Shown piece after piece: positions 1-6,061 of a stretch of DNA of 7,046 nucleotides. The notes beneath the pieces are model-generated. The model was given only the letters and a program-made list of their open reading frames with translations. It was not told the DNA's origin and did no database searches. Numbering within the stretch: position 1 is the first letter of the stretch; each line of letters starts with the position of its first letter. The position numbers and the translations under genes are program-made. Location: contig CABQMM010000065.1 of assembly GCA_902465215.1 (NCBI GenBank), positions 1-7,046 on the forward strand. The letters run 5' to 3'. The stretch is from an uncultured Bacillota bacterium. Its GTDB lineage: Bacteria > Bacillota > Clostridia > Peptostreptococcales > Anaerovoracaceae.

Positions 1-84
1 TTGAAAAGTAGTACTTAATAAGAAATTGAGCGAAGAAATAATGAAGAATGAGAACTAAGAGGGATTTGCACAGGAGGTGAAGAA
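1..84. other. Leader region with no supported gene
   Basis: All three plus-strand frames meet a stop within the first few codons, so at most the last five codons of an upstream gene could be present in frame 1 (stop at 16-18). The stretch is A-rich. It contains a five-codon ATG reading frame at 41-58, too short to call. It ends in the ribosome binding site AGGAGGTG (72-79) of the small gene that starts at 85. No convincing promoter pair was found. Confidence 0.5.
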
Positions 85-258
85 ATGGTTTTCGTGATCG
101 ATTGTGGAACTTGTAAGCATGAAAGACCATTGATAGACGGATGGAAACTGTGTTGCGATGCCTTCCCGGATGGAATTCCAAAAGGGTTTGATTAAGGATC
201 GGTGAAGGAAAGAAAAGAATGCAATAACGGAATAGGATACGAGGAAGCCGATGAGTGA
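85..258 (+). pseudogene. Small cysteine-rich protein, interrupted by an in-frame TAA
   Basis: A near-perfect ribosome binding site (AGGAGGTG, 72-79) precedes ATG at 85. The first 36 codons contain CGTCKH, two adjacent cysteines and then CDAFPDGIP. I recognise these as the hallmark of a family of short bacterial proteins of unknown function, usually about 50-60 residues, with a likely metal-binding Cys/His pattern. TAA at 193-195 stops the frame after GFD. The same frame stays open for 20 more codons to TGA 256-258 and reads as a family-like C-terminus (KECNNGIGYEE). Without the TAA the product would be 56 residues plus the interrupted codon, a normal family length. The simplest reading is a one-base change from a tyrosine codon (TAT or TAC to TAA). 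Other possibilities are a truncated 36-residue product or a sequencing error. The family assignment rests on recalled motif similarity. Confidence 0.6.
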
Positions 259-771
259 AGAATCAAGAATTCAACAGGACTGACTGTATAAAAAAATACC
301 GTTTCGAGAACAAGCAGGGCTGGCAATGCAGCAGAAAGGTTAGGGCTAAATGCGTTTGACAGAAGAACAAATTACCCGGATTATGAAAGAGGCACCATTT
401 CGTATCAAGCTTATAGTGGTGGTGCAAAAGGCGGCGACTTTATGGGTCAGAATATTTCTAGGAGCGCTTCCGCACGATTTGCAGATGAAAATATTCGAAA
501 AGACTTGGCGGATGACGCGAAGCCTAAGACAAAAAATGCACAACTCTATGATGAAATGGTTGAGCAAAGCAGCATTTTGGGGACCTATAGAATAAGGGCA
601 GAGCAACACATCCTGAACATGCAGCAAATTTGCCCCCGCAGGTTACGTCCGAAACGCCCAACGCCATGTCTGCCCTATATAATATAATACTCGACAAAAC
701 AGAGGATGTCAAACATGCTTCATGGCTGAGTCCTCACATAAACAGCAGACAAGAGAAAAGAAAGGATACAT
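259..771 (+). other. Degenerate, coding-like region without an intact gene
   Basis: This 513-base stretch has no convincing complete gene. Frame 1 is open from 292 to 687 with codon usage that looks coding (mostly purine first positions) up to about 620. Its translation is hydrophilic and includes FADENIRKDLADDAKPKTKN and QLYDEMVEQSSILGTY. There is no start codon with a ribosome binding site: the first ATG is internal, at 442. After about 620, frame 1 turns into an Arg/Pro-rich, artefact-like string. Frame 3, open from 591, then reads more naturally (SALYNIILDKTEDVKHASWL), which would fit a frameshift in a decayed gene. A 34-codon GTG frame at 255-359 overlaps the stop of the preceding gene, but nothing else supports it. 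I do not recognise the family. The last 80 bases are the leader of the gene at 772. Confidence 0.4.
678..688 (+). promoter_or_regulatory. Tandem TATAAT, possible -10 for the yccF-like gene
   Basis: Two overlapping perfect -10 hexamers occur, at 678-683 and 683-688, about 85-90 bases before the start codon at 772. Neither has a recognisable -35 element at 16-18 bp, nor a TGn extension directly in front, so this is only a candidate. It is the best promoter-like sequence between the degenerate region and the downstream membrane protein gene. Confidence 0.25.
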
Positions 772-1149
772 ATGAAAACATTAGGAAACATACTTTGGTT
801 TATATTCGGAGGACTGCTTGGCGGACTTGCATGGTGCCTTGCAGGATGCATATTCTGCGTAACAATAATCGGGATACCGATTGGCGTGCAATGTTTTAAA
901 TTTGCGGAATTTGCGTTTTGGCCGTTCGGCAGAGAAATCGTGTACGACGGCAGGACGTTTTCGTTCCTTGTAGACATCATATGGGTCTGCTTCTTTGGAC
1001 TGGAAATGGCAATCGCAAACCTGCTGTTTGGCTGCCTTTGGTGCATCACGATAGTGGGAATTCCGTTCGGAATGCAGTTTTTCAAAATGGCCAGGCTGTC
1101 ATTTATGCCGTTTGGAGCAAGGATCGTCGAGGCTGTGCAGCCCACTTAA
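772..1149 (+). CDS. YccF-family (DUF307) inner membrane protein, 125 aa
   Basis: The product is a small, very hydrophobic protein built of two copies of one motif. Residues 30-56 carry TIIGIPIG, then FKFAEFAFWPFGREI; residues 92-118 carry TIVGIPFG, then FKMARLSFMPFGARI. Each copy follows a membrane-spanning stretch (about 5-33 and 69-95). This duplicated GIPxG...FxPFG pattern is the signature of the YccF/DUF307 inner-membrane component family, whose members are about this length and have no established biochemical role. AAAGGA at 761-766 is a fair ribosome binding site for ATG 772. The gene stands alone: degenerate sequence lies upstream, and the next gene has its own promoter at 1169. No clear hairpin terminator follows. 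The family call is confident; the function is unknown. Confidence 0.85.
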   Translation: MKTLGNILWFIFGGLLGGLAWCLAGCIFCVTIIGIPIGVQCFKFAEFAFWPFGREIVYDGRTFSFLVDIIWVCFFGLEMAIANLLFGCLWCITIVGIPFGMQFFKMARLSFMPFGARIVEAVQPT

Positions 1150-1168
1150 CCCACGGCCGCCACACATC

Positions 1169-1197
1169 TTGATTTTTTCGCGCGGACGCAATATAAT
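1169..1197 (+). promoter_or_regulatory. Sigma-A promoter for the SWIM-macrodomain operon
   Basis: TTGATT (-35, 1169-1174) and a perfect TATAAT (-10, 1192-1197) are separated by exactly 17 bp. This predicts a transcript start near 1204 and a leader of about 59 bases before ATG 1263. It is one of the best promoter matches in the window and lies just after the stop of the yccF-like gene at 1149. Confidence 0.75.
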
Positions 1198-1223
1198 CAC
1201 AGTAATAAAAGATAATCGAAAGA

Positions 1224-1245
1224 CAGAAAATACGAAAATTTTCTG
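1224..1245 (+). promoter_or_regulatory. Perfect 8-bp dyad in the leader, candidate operator
   Basis: CAGAAAAT (1224-1231) and ATTTTCTG (1238-1245) are perfect inverted repeats separated by six bases. They lie about 20-41 bases downstream of the predicted start of transcription and end three bases before the AAAGGA ribosome binding site (1249-1254). The position suits a repressor roadblock or a small RNA hairpin near the translation start. The A/T-rich arms make a weak RNA stem, which slightly favours a protein-binding site. The binding protein is unknown. Confidence 0.4.
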
Positions 1246-1262
1246 CTGAAAGGACGAAAAAT

Positions 1263-1691
1263 ATGGGACTGACTGAAATGGCAAGCGGAAATTCGCTGTG
1301 GTACGGATTTGAATATTATGAAAAAGAGAAAGTGCTGTCGTGCAAAAAAGACGGAGACTTTGCATACAGCGGAAGCGTTGCAGGAAGCGGAACGGAGCCA
1401 TATACTGTTTATATTGACACCGAACATCCGAGAAAATCACATTGCAATTGTCCGCATGCTGATGGTCGCCGTGTTATCTGCAAACACATGATTGCGTTGT
1501 ATTTTACGGCGCAGCCGGAGGCTGCAAAGGAATTCCTGCGGAAAGTCGAAGAATGGGAAGCAGAAGAAGAGCAAGAAGAACAACGACACTATGAAGAATT
1601 GGTGGAATATGTAAACGGTCTTTCGGAAGGAGAACTTCGAGCAAAACTTTTGGATGCTTTGCTTGAACTGGATGAACGGAGATATTATTGA
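1263..1691 (+). CDS. SWIM zinc-finger domain protein, 142 aa
   Basis: The SWIM motif CxC...CxH is complete: Cys61, Cys63, Cys73 and His75 (CNC at 61-63, CKH at 73-75). SWIM fingers bind zinc and mediate DNA or protein contacts; they occur in bacterial SWI2/SNF2-type ATPases, MuDR-like transposases and many short stand-alone proteins. The N-terminus (about 12-52) resembles the usual strand-rich lead-in to the motif, with repeated aromatic residues. Residues about 86-120 are extremely rich in Glu and probably form a charged helix or coiled coil, followed by a leucine-rich helical tail (about 118-142). No ATPase or nuclease domain is present, so it is probably an adaptor or binding protein. ATG 1263 has AAAGGA eight bases upstream. 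It is the first gene after the promoter at 1169, with the macrodomain gene 26 bp downstream, so the two are probably co-transcribed. Confidence 0.85.
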   Translation: MGLTEMASGNSLWYGFEYYEKEKVLSCKKDGDFAYSGSVAGSGTEPYTVYIDTEHPRKSHCNCPHADGRRVICKHMIALYFTAQPEAAKEFLRKVEEWEAEEEQEEQRHYEELVEYVNGLSEGELRAKLLDALLELDERRYY

Positions 1692-1717
1692 TAAATTAAC
1701 GGAAATGGAGGGATATA

Positions 1718-2671
1718 ATGCCACTTCAGATAATCAGAAACGACATAACAAAGCTGAAGGTTGACGCCATCGTGAACGCTGCGAACAATTCGCTTCTCGG
1801 CGGAGGCGGCGTGGACGGCTGCATCCACCGCGCAGCGGGGCCCGAGCTCCTTGCGGAGTGCCGAACGCTTCACGGCTGTGCGACGGGCGACGCAAAAATT
1901 ACAAAAGGCTACCATCTGCCTTGCAAATATGTTATCCATACGGTCGGGCCGATTTGGCGGGGCGGAGATTACGGTGAAGAGGAAAAGCTGATTTCCTGTT
2001 ATCGCAAGTCGCTTGCGCTGGCGGCTGAACATGATTGCAAAACTCTTGCGTTTCCGCTGATTTCGGCGGGCGTTTACGGCTATCCGAAAGACTGGGCGCT
2101 TCGCGTGGCCGTGGATACCATCAGCGAATTTTTGCAGGAAAACGACATGCAGGTATATGTCGTGATTTTCGATAAGAAATCATATACCATCGGAAGCAAG
2201 CTTTTTTCGGACATTGCGGCGTACATAGATGATAAATATGTCGAGGAGCATGAGGACAGCTATGATTTAAAAAGGCTGAGGAGCATTGAGGTCTGCTGTG
2301 ACGCTTCGCTGGATAATGCGCTTGAACAGCTTGATGAAAGTTTTTCCGAGATGCTTCTTCGCAAAATCGACGAAAAGGGCATGACGGATGCACAATGTTA
2401 CAAGAAAGCAAACATTGATCGGAAATTTTTTTCAAAAATCCGCTCCGACAAAGCGTATCGACCTTCAAAGCCTACGGTACTTGCTTTTGCGCTGGCACTT
2501 GAGCTGCCTTTGAATGAGATGAAGGAAATGCTTATGAAGGCGGGTTTTGCGCTTTCACACTCGAATAAATTTGACGTTATAATTGAATATTTTGTCAAAA
2601 AAAGAAATTATAATGTTTTCGAAATCAACGAGGCATTGTTTGCATTCGACCAAAATCTCTTAGGTGCTTAA
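1718..2671 (+). CDS. Macrodomain protein with HTH-like C-terminal extension, 317 aa
   Basis: Residues 1 to about 168 form a MacroD/YmdB-type macrodomain. [15 protein letters not shown] lies at 20-34, IHRAAGPEL at 36-44, GDAKIT at 57-62, IHTVGP at 73-78 and the phosphate loop ISAGVYGYP at 115-123. Asn23 and Asp33 match the residues needed for hydrolysis in this class, so it could remove ADP-ribose from proteins or deacetylate O-acetyl-ADP-ribose. A typical stand-alone family member is about 170-180 residues; this one has about 145 more. The extension is acidic at first (171-210). From about 211 it holds a compact helical segment ([20 protein letters not shown] at 223-242, then [13 protein letters not shown] at 251-263) with the spacing of an Xre/lambda-repressor-type helix-turn-helix. 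I recall this tail on other Clostridial macrodomain proteins. GGAGGG at 1706-1711 supports ATG 1718. The gene follows the SWIM gene and ends before a hairpin. Confidence 0.88.
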   Translation: MPLQIIRNDITKLKVDAIVNAANNSLLGGGGVDGCIHRAAGPELLAECRTLHGCATGDAKITKGYHLPCKYVIHTVGPIWRGGDYGEEEKLISCYRKSLALAAEHDCKTLAFPLISAGVYGYPKDWALRVAVDTISEFLQENDMQVYVVIFDKKSYTIGSKLFSDIAAYIDDKYVEEHEDSYDLKRLRSIEVCCDASLDNALEQLDESFSEMLLRKIDEKGMTDAQCYKKANIDRKFFSKIRSDKAYRPSKPTVLAFALALELPLNEMKEMLMKAGFALSHSNKFDVIIEYFVKKRNYNVFEINEALFAFDQNLLGA

Positions 2672-2718
2672 TTTGTCGCATGCGAGGCGATCAAACCAAG
2701 TGAAAATGAAACTATACT

Positions 2719-2753
2719 AAGACTGTAAGGTGAATTACCGAGCAGTCTTTTTT
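2719..2753 (+). terminator. Rho-independent terminator or attenuator after the macrodomain gene
   Basis: AAGACTG (2719-2725) pairs with CAGTCTT (2743-2749). A second short pair, GGT with ACC, closes the loop, and a run of six U residues follows (2748-2753). It lies 47 bases after the macrodomain stop and only 30 bases before the VWA start codon. It could end the SWIM-macrodomain transcript or partly attenuate read-through into the VWA gene. Confidence 0.7.
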
Positions 2754-2782
2754 ATTGGAATTTAATTTTGGGAGGTTTTACT

Positions 2783-3427
2783 ATGAAGAAGAATTTAACT
2801 GAAATTGTATTTATACTGGACAGAAGCGGTTCAATGCATGGTCTTGAGAAGGAAACCATAGGCGGATTTAACTCTCTTATCGAGAAGCAAAAGAAGGAAG
2901 CGGGCGAGGCATTGATTTCGACCGTACTTTTTGATAATGAATGCGAGGTTATTCATGACCGCATAAATTTACGTACGATAGCGCCATTGACGGAGAAAGA
3001 GTATTTTGCTCGCGGCAGCACGGCGATGCTTGATGCGGTGGGAAGCGCCATCCACCATATCGGAAATATCCATAAATATGCTCGCATTGAAGATGTGCCT
3101 GAAAGAACCCTCTTTGTCATTACAACAGACGGAATGGAAAATGCAAGCCACAGATACACATGGGAGAAAGTTAAGAATATGATTGAGCGCCAGAAGCAAA
3201 AGTACGGTTGGGAGTTTCTCTTTCTCGGTGCTAATATTGATGCGATAGAAACTGCCGGAAATTTTGGAATTGATGCTGCACATGCGGTTGACTATAGAGC
3301 TGACGGTGTTGGTACAGAAATTTGCTACCGGGCGTTGGATGAAGCAGTTTCAGATATAAGGAAATTAAAACCATTAATAGCGAATTGGAAGGAAGCAATC
3401 GAAGAGAATTTTGAAACAAGAAAATAA
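2783..3427 (+). CDS. VWA domain protein with intact MIDAS metal site, 214 aa
   Basis: The whole protein is one von Willebrand factor A domain. All parts of the metal-ion-dependent adhesion site are present: DRSGS at 13-17 (DxSxS), Thr80 in RGSTAML and Asp116 in ITTDGMEN. There is no signal peptide or membrane segment, so it should be cytoplasmic. Cytoplasmic VWA proteins of this size (TerY-like or stand-alone) usually bind a protein partner through Mg2+ or Mn2+ and occur in stress and conflict operons; I know of no enzymatic role. ATG 2783 is chosen because GGGAGG (2770-2775) lies seven bases in front. An in-frame TTG at 2768 overlaps that ribosome binding site and is unlikely to be used. The gene follows the macrodomain gene on the same strand across a hairpin terminator, and no strong promoter of its own is evident. 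Confidence 0.88.
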   Translation: MKKNLTEIVFILDRSGSMHGLEKETIGGFNSLIEKQKKEAGEALISTVLFDNECEVIHDRINLRTIAPLTEKEYFARGSTAMLDAVGSAIHHIGNIHKYARIEDVPERTLFVITTDGMENASHRYTWEKVKNMIERQKQKYGWEFLFLGANIDAIETAGNFGIDAAHAVDYRADGVGTEICYRALDEAVSDIRKLKPLIANWKEAIEENFETRK

Positions 3428-3460
3428 AAAAGCCCTGCAATCATTACAACTGCAGGACCA
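3424..3460 (-). terminator. Rho-independent terminator of tRNA-Ala
   Basis: Read on the minus strand, CCTGCA pairs with TGCAGG (plus-strand arms 3434-3439 and 3451-3456). The stem extends to about nine pairs with wobbles, and the hairpin is followed by TTTTTT (plus-strand A run 3426-3431). It begins a few bases after the 3' end of the tRNA gene. On the plus strand the hairpin lacks a U tract, so it is a poor terminator for the VWA gene, whose stop codon overlaps it. Confidence 0.75.
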
Positions 3461-3463
3461 TAC

Positions 3464-3539
3464 TGGTGGACGATGAGGGGTTCGAACCCTTGACCTCTGC
3501 GTTGCGAACGCAGCGCTCTCCCAGCTGAGCTAATCGCCC
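3464..3539 (-). tRNA. tRNA-Ala, anticodon CGC
   Basis: The minus strand folds into a standard 76-base tRNA with an encoded CCA end (3464-3466). The acceptor stem is GGGCGAT with ATCGTCC, the D arm is GCTC/GAGC, the anticodon stem is CTGCG/CGCAG, the variable loop is AGGTC and the T loop is TTCGAAC. The anticodon loop TTCGCAA gives anticodon CGC, reading GCG. The G3-U70 wobble pair and discriminator A are the classical alanine identity elements, which confirms the assignment. One A-C mismatch occurs at the outer pair of the T stem. GCG codons are common in the neighbouring genes, so this isoacceptor should be useful. The gene is monocistronic, with its own promoter and terminator. Confidence 0.96.
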
Positions 3540-3570
3540 TTATATGCTAAATGGTATCTCTAACGAGTTA

Positions 3571-3599
3571 ATAATAGCACAATTGGCGGAGTCTTTCAA
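3571..3599 (-). promoter_or_regulatory. Sigma-A promoter of tRNA-Ala
   Basis: On the minus strand, TTGAAA (plus coordinates 3594-3599) and TATTAT (3571-3576) are separated by exactly 17 bp. The predicted start near 3564 leaves a 5' leader of about 25 bases before the tRNA, as expected for a processed tRNA precursor. Confidence 0.75.
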
Positions 3600-3601
3600 G
3601 G

Positions 3602-3635
3602 TTGGCAAGAACTTTTTTTAGAATTTTCTTGCCAA
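3602..3635. repeat. Perfect 10-bp inverted repeat next to the tRNA promoter
   Basis: TTGGCAAGAA (3602-3611) and TTCTTGCCAA (3626-3635) are perfect inverted repeats with a 14-base A/T-rich spacer. The dyad lies 26 bases beyond the stop of the minus-strand membrane gene and three bases upstream of the tRNA -35 box. Neither strand has a U tract after the stem, so it is not a textbook terminator. It could still end the membrane-protein transcript, act as an mRNA 3' stabilising hairpin, or bind a regulator of the tRNA promoter. Confidence 0.6.
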
Positions 3636-3661
3636 GTAATAAAAGAAATATCGCCGAAGAC

Positions 3662-3997
3662 TTAAAGAATACCAAATGATATAAAATTTGAAATCAGGTA
3701 AGCTAAAGCTGACATAACACATGAAAAGGAAATGACCTTCGATTTTACTTTCGACTCTTTGTCAAAGACTGCCATGGAGGTAATCCATGCGACAACAAGC
3801 GTGATAAGGGCAATCAATGTCATCTTGTTTATAATTGCTGCCCAGCCACGGCACAGGTAGCAGACAATGGCAATAACCAGAACCGTAATGAGATAGCGCA
3901 GCCAACCGCCACGGTTGAAAATAACCGGAATCAGCAGGGCTGCCCAGATGATTCCGAGAATCAAACATTTTAAAATAAGTATAAATAATGCTTCCAT
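3662..3997 (-). CDS. Small membrane protein of unknown function, four predicted helices, 111 aa
   Basis: I do not recognise the family. The sequence is strongly hydrophobic with four likely membrane segments, at about residues 3-27, 32-49, 59-78 and 88-110. A short basic loop (about 80-88, KESKVKSKV) separates the last two, and the N-terminus lacks a cleavable signal. There is no obvious catalytic or ligand motif. ATG at 3997 (minus strand) has AAAGGA ten bases upstream. That site partly overlaps a small dyad, GGAT-TTT-ATCC, which might limit access to it. A promoter with an extended -10 lies upstream at 4039-4067. The gene is divergent from the sigma-54 activator, sharing a 187-base intergenic region, so cross-regulation is possible but unproven. 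The reading frame is well supported by promoter, ribosome binding site and transmembrane composition. Confidence 0.65.
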   Translation of the reverse strand: MEALFILILKCLILGIIWAALLIPVIFNRGGWLRYLITVLVIAIVCYLCRGWAAIINKMTLIALITLVVAWITSMAVFDKESKVKSKVISFSCVMSALAYLISNFISFGIL

Positions 3998-4038
3998 TCG
4001 GATAAAATCCTTTCTGTTTCGATATTTTGTACCTAAAA

Positions 4039-4067
4039 ATCATACCACAAAATCCGCCTTTTGGAAA
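4039..4067 (-). promoter_or_regulatory. Extended -10 promoter of the minus-strand membrane gene
   Basis: On the minus strand, TGGTATGAT contains a TATGAT -10 (plus coordinates 4039-4044) preceded by the TGn extension. A weak -35, TTTCCA (4062-4067), lies 17 bp further upstream. The predicted start near 4032 leaves a leader of about 35 bases before the start codon at 3997. Confidence 0.5.
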
Positions 4068-4184
4068 TAGGATTCCGATTTTGTATTGCCAATCAATTTT
4101 GCTCCGGGTGCTTTATGTAGACTTTTTTTTCTGCATATGATAAACTTTATGGCAAAGTCATGTGAAAACAGGTGGAGAATTGCG

Positions 4185-6041
4185 ATGAAACACACTACAA
4201 ACATTTTGGAAGAACTTCTTGAAAGTGAATATAAAGGGCTGATTTATATTGACGAACAAAACAGAATCGGCTCATATAGCAAGCGTGCGAAGGAAATAAC
4301 CGGAATTATTTCCGAGGATGGGCGATGCCATGCCGCAGGCAGCATCAAAGAAGGCGACATTGTGATTATCTGCGATAACGAAATCGGAAATGATGATGCC
4401 TTGTCACCGGCCGATTTGCTGCATATTAACATAAACGATAAAAACATCGCAAAGGGCGATGCCATCGTTGCCGTGGGCGTTTACCACAATAAAAAAATCA
4501 AGCCGCAGTATAAATACATCAAGAGCTACAGCCCAAATGGGAAGTTTGAACTGAAAACAAACTATCTCGGGTTTGAGATTGTAAGCCGAATTGACTTTGC
4601 AAATAACAGCGCAGACATTACAGTGAATAACGAAACCTATACAATGAGGTATTTTGAAGCTGTGGGGCACATGGTTGTCATTGACGGAATTACGGGTGAA
4701 ATAAAATTTTTTCAGAGCCGTGGGTACGGATTCCGCGGAGAGGAGATAGGAAAACTTTTTTCAGGCAGAGGCTATATGGCAAAGGCGAGTGCCGACGAGA
4801 ATAAGGAGGATACACCTGCGATTGAGGGGCTCGAAATTCAGAATGTTATACACGGCGAGGCATTCATCACGAAAATAGAAGACATGATGAAAAAGACAAA
4901 CGGCTGTGTTGAAAAAGGTATTTACGAAATTCACAGACGACCGATTTTTTGTATTTTTGTAAGGGTCAGGAGTTTGCAGAAGCAGGACGGAGTCTATGTG
5001 ATCATTCAGGACGCGTCGCTGCTTGAAGAGATGCGAAAGGAAAGAAACGCAATCATACAGCTTTTGGAAGAACGGCAGAAGAAGAAATCACATAATGAGA
5101 ACAAGAACCGGGAATTTGAAATTGCGGGGCTGAATGATTTTATCGGAAGAAACCCATCGATGGCAGAGGTCAAGAGGCTGGCATATAAAGCATCGCAGAC
5201 GATGTTCAATGTAATCATAACGGGGGAAAGCGGAACGGGAAAGTCAAGGCTTGCGAAGAATATACATAACATGGGGAATTCGGGCGCTCCGTTTGTGGAG
5301 GTAAACTGCAATGCAATCGCGCCGAGCTTGTTTGAGAGTGAACTTTTCGGCTATGCACCGGGGGCGTTCACAGGTGCGGCGACGGGAGGCAAGGCAGGGT
5401 TCTTCGAAGAGGCGAACGGGGGAACCATTTTTCTGGATGAAATCGGGGAGATTCCGCCGGACATTCAGGTCAAGCTGCTGCATGTGCTCCAAAATAAAAG
5501 AATCTACCGTGTCGGTTCCTCGAAGCCGATTGATGTCAATGTGCGGGTAATCACTGCAACGAACAGAAATCTTGAAGAGGAAGTGCGGCAGGGGAGGTTC
5601 AGACAGGATTTATACTACAGAATCAATGTGTTTCCGATATGTATTCCGCCGCTCAGGCAGAGAAAGGATGACCTTTATGTTTTGATAAATTCAATTTTGA
5701 GTGATATATGCGTAAGATATGACATGAAGCCGATGCTTTTGTCGGAAGAGGCACTTAACAAAATGATGCGCTACAGTTGGCCGGGAAATGTGCGGGAGCT
5801 TGAGAATGTCATCGAGCGTGCCATAACGATTTGTGACTCTCCGGTTATTTATTCGGAGCACATTTTGATTCATGATGACGAAGAAGAAGGAAAAACCCTA
5901 AAAGAACAGCTGCTGAAGGAAGAAAAACGCATCATAGCGGAGGCTCTGACGAGAAATAAGGGGAGTCGGCAGAAGGCCATGGAGGAGCTGGGTCTTTCCA
6001 AGACGGTATTTTATGAAAAGTTGAAAAAGATTAAGTTCTAA
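4185..6041 (+). CDS. Sigma-54-dependent transcriptional activator (bacterial enhancer-binding protein), 618 aa
   Basis: Three regions are visible. Residues 1 to about 300 form a sensory part: a PAS-like start (about 6-40), a less familiar middle, and a second possible PAS-like segment (about 225-290) leading into a charged coiled coil (about 284-310). Residues about 315-555 are the AAA+ domain: FIGRNPSM at its start, Walker A GESGTGKS at 347-354, the sigma-54-contacting loop GAFTGA at 393-398, Walker B FLDEIGEI around Asp418-Glu419, the arginine-containing RFRQDLYYRINVFPI, and WPGNVRELENVIERA. The last 45 residues are a Fis-type helix-turn-helix (NKGSRQKAMEELGLSKTVFY). Such proteins use ATP hydrolysis to open sigma-54 promoters. 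No response-regulator receiver domain is present, so the signal is probably a ligand. ATG 4185 has GGTGGAG seven bases upstream; in-frame starts at 4086, 4137 and 4149 lack such a site. The likely target is the sigma-54 promoter of lysA just downstream. Confidence 0.93.
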   Translation: MKHTTNILEELLESEYKGLIYIDEQNRIGSYSKRAKEITGIISEDGRCHAAGSIKEGDIVIICDNEIGNDDALSPADLLHININDKNIAKGDAIVAVGVYHNKKIKPQYKYIKSYSPNGKFELKTNYLGFEIVSRIDFANNSADITVNNETYTMRYFEAVGHMVVIDGITGEIKFFQSRGYGFRGEEIGKLFSGRGYMAKASADENKEDTPAIEGLEIQNVIHGEAFITKIEDMMKKTNGCVEKGIYEIHRRPIFCIFVRVRSLQKQDGVYVIIQDASLLEEMRKERNAIIQLLEERQKKKSHNENKNREFEIAGLNDFIGRNPSMAEVKRLAYKASQTMFNVIITGESGTGKSRLAKNIHNMGNSGAPFVEVNCNAIAPSLFESELFGYAPGAFTGAATGGKAGFFEEANGGTIFLDEIGEIPPDIQVKLLHVLQNKRIYRVGSSKPIDVNVRVITATNRNLEEEVRQGRFRQDLYYRINVFPICIPPLRQRKDDLYVLINSILSDICVRYDMKPMLLSEEALNKMMRYSWPGNVRELENVIERAITICDSPVIYSEHILIHDDEEEGKTLKEQLLKEEKRIIAEALTRNKGSRQKAMEELGLSKTVFYEKLKKIKF

Positions 6042-6061
6042 AAATAGGAATTTAAGTTCGG

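Noticed and set aside
350..595. ATG reading frame of 81 codons in the degenerate region
   Set aside because: No ribosome binding site lies in front, and it overlaps the frame-1 stretch at 292-620 that has better coding composition. The start reads plausibly, but the rest is basic and Trp/Leu-rich, like a shadow frame.
720..1145. Minus-strand open frame of 141 codons opposite the yccF-like gene
   Set aside because: It is fully antisense to a gene with recognisable YccF motifs, its translation has no motif, and no promoter or ribosome binding site supports it.
2768..2782. TTG start adding five residues to the VWA protein
   Set aside because: The TTG overlaps the GGGAGG ribosome binding site that serves ATG 2783, and the family starts at the MKKNLTEIVF equivalent.
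3464..3539. tRNA-Ala as an integration site for a mobile element
   Set aside because: I found no second copy of the tRNA 3' end in the window and no integrase, so there is no evidence of an attachment-site pair.
4113..4141. Possible sigma-A promoter for the activator gene (TATGAT 4136-4141)
   Set aside because: The -10 match is fair, but the 17-bp upstream hexamer TTATGT is a poor -35 and there is no TGn extension, so it is not listed as a feature.
4086..4184. Upstream starts (TTG 4086, ATG 4137, ATG 4149) for the sigma-54 activator
   Set aside because: None has a ribosome binding site, while ATG 4185 has GGTGGAG at ideal spacing. The extra residues show no domain features.
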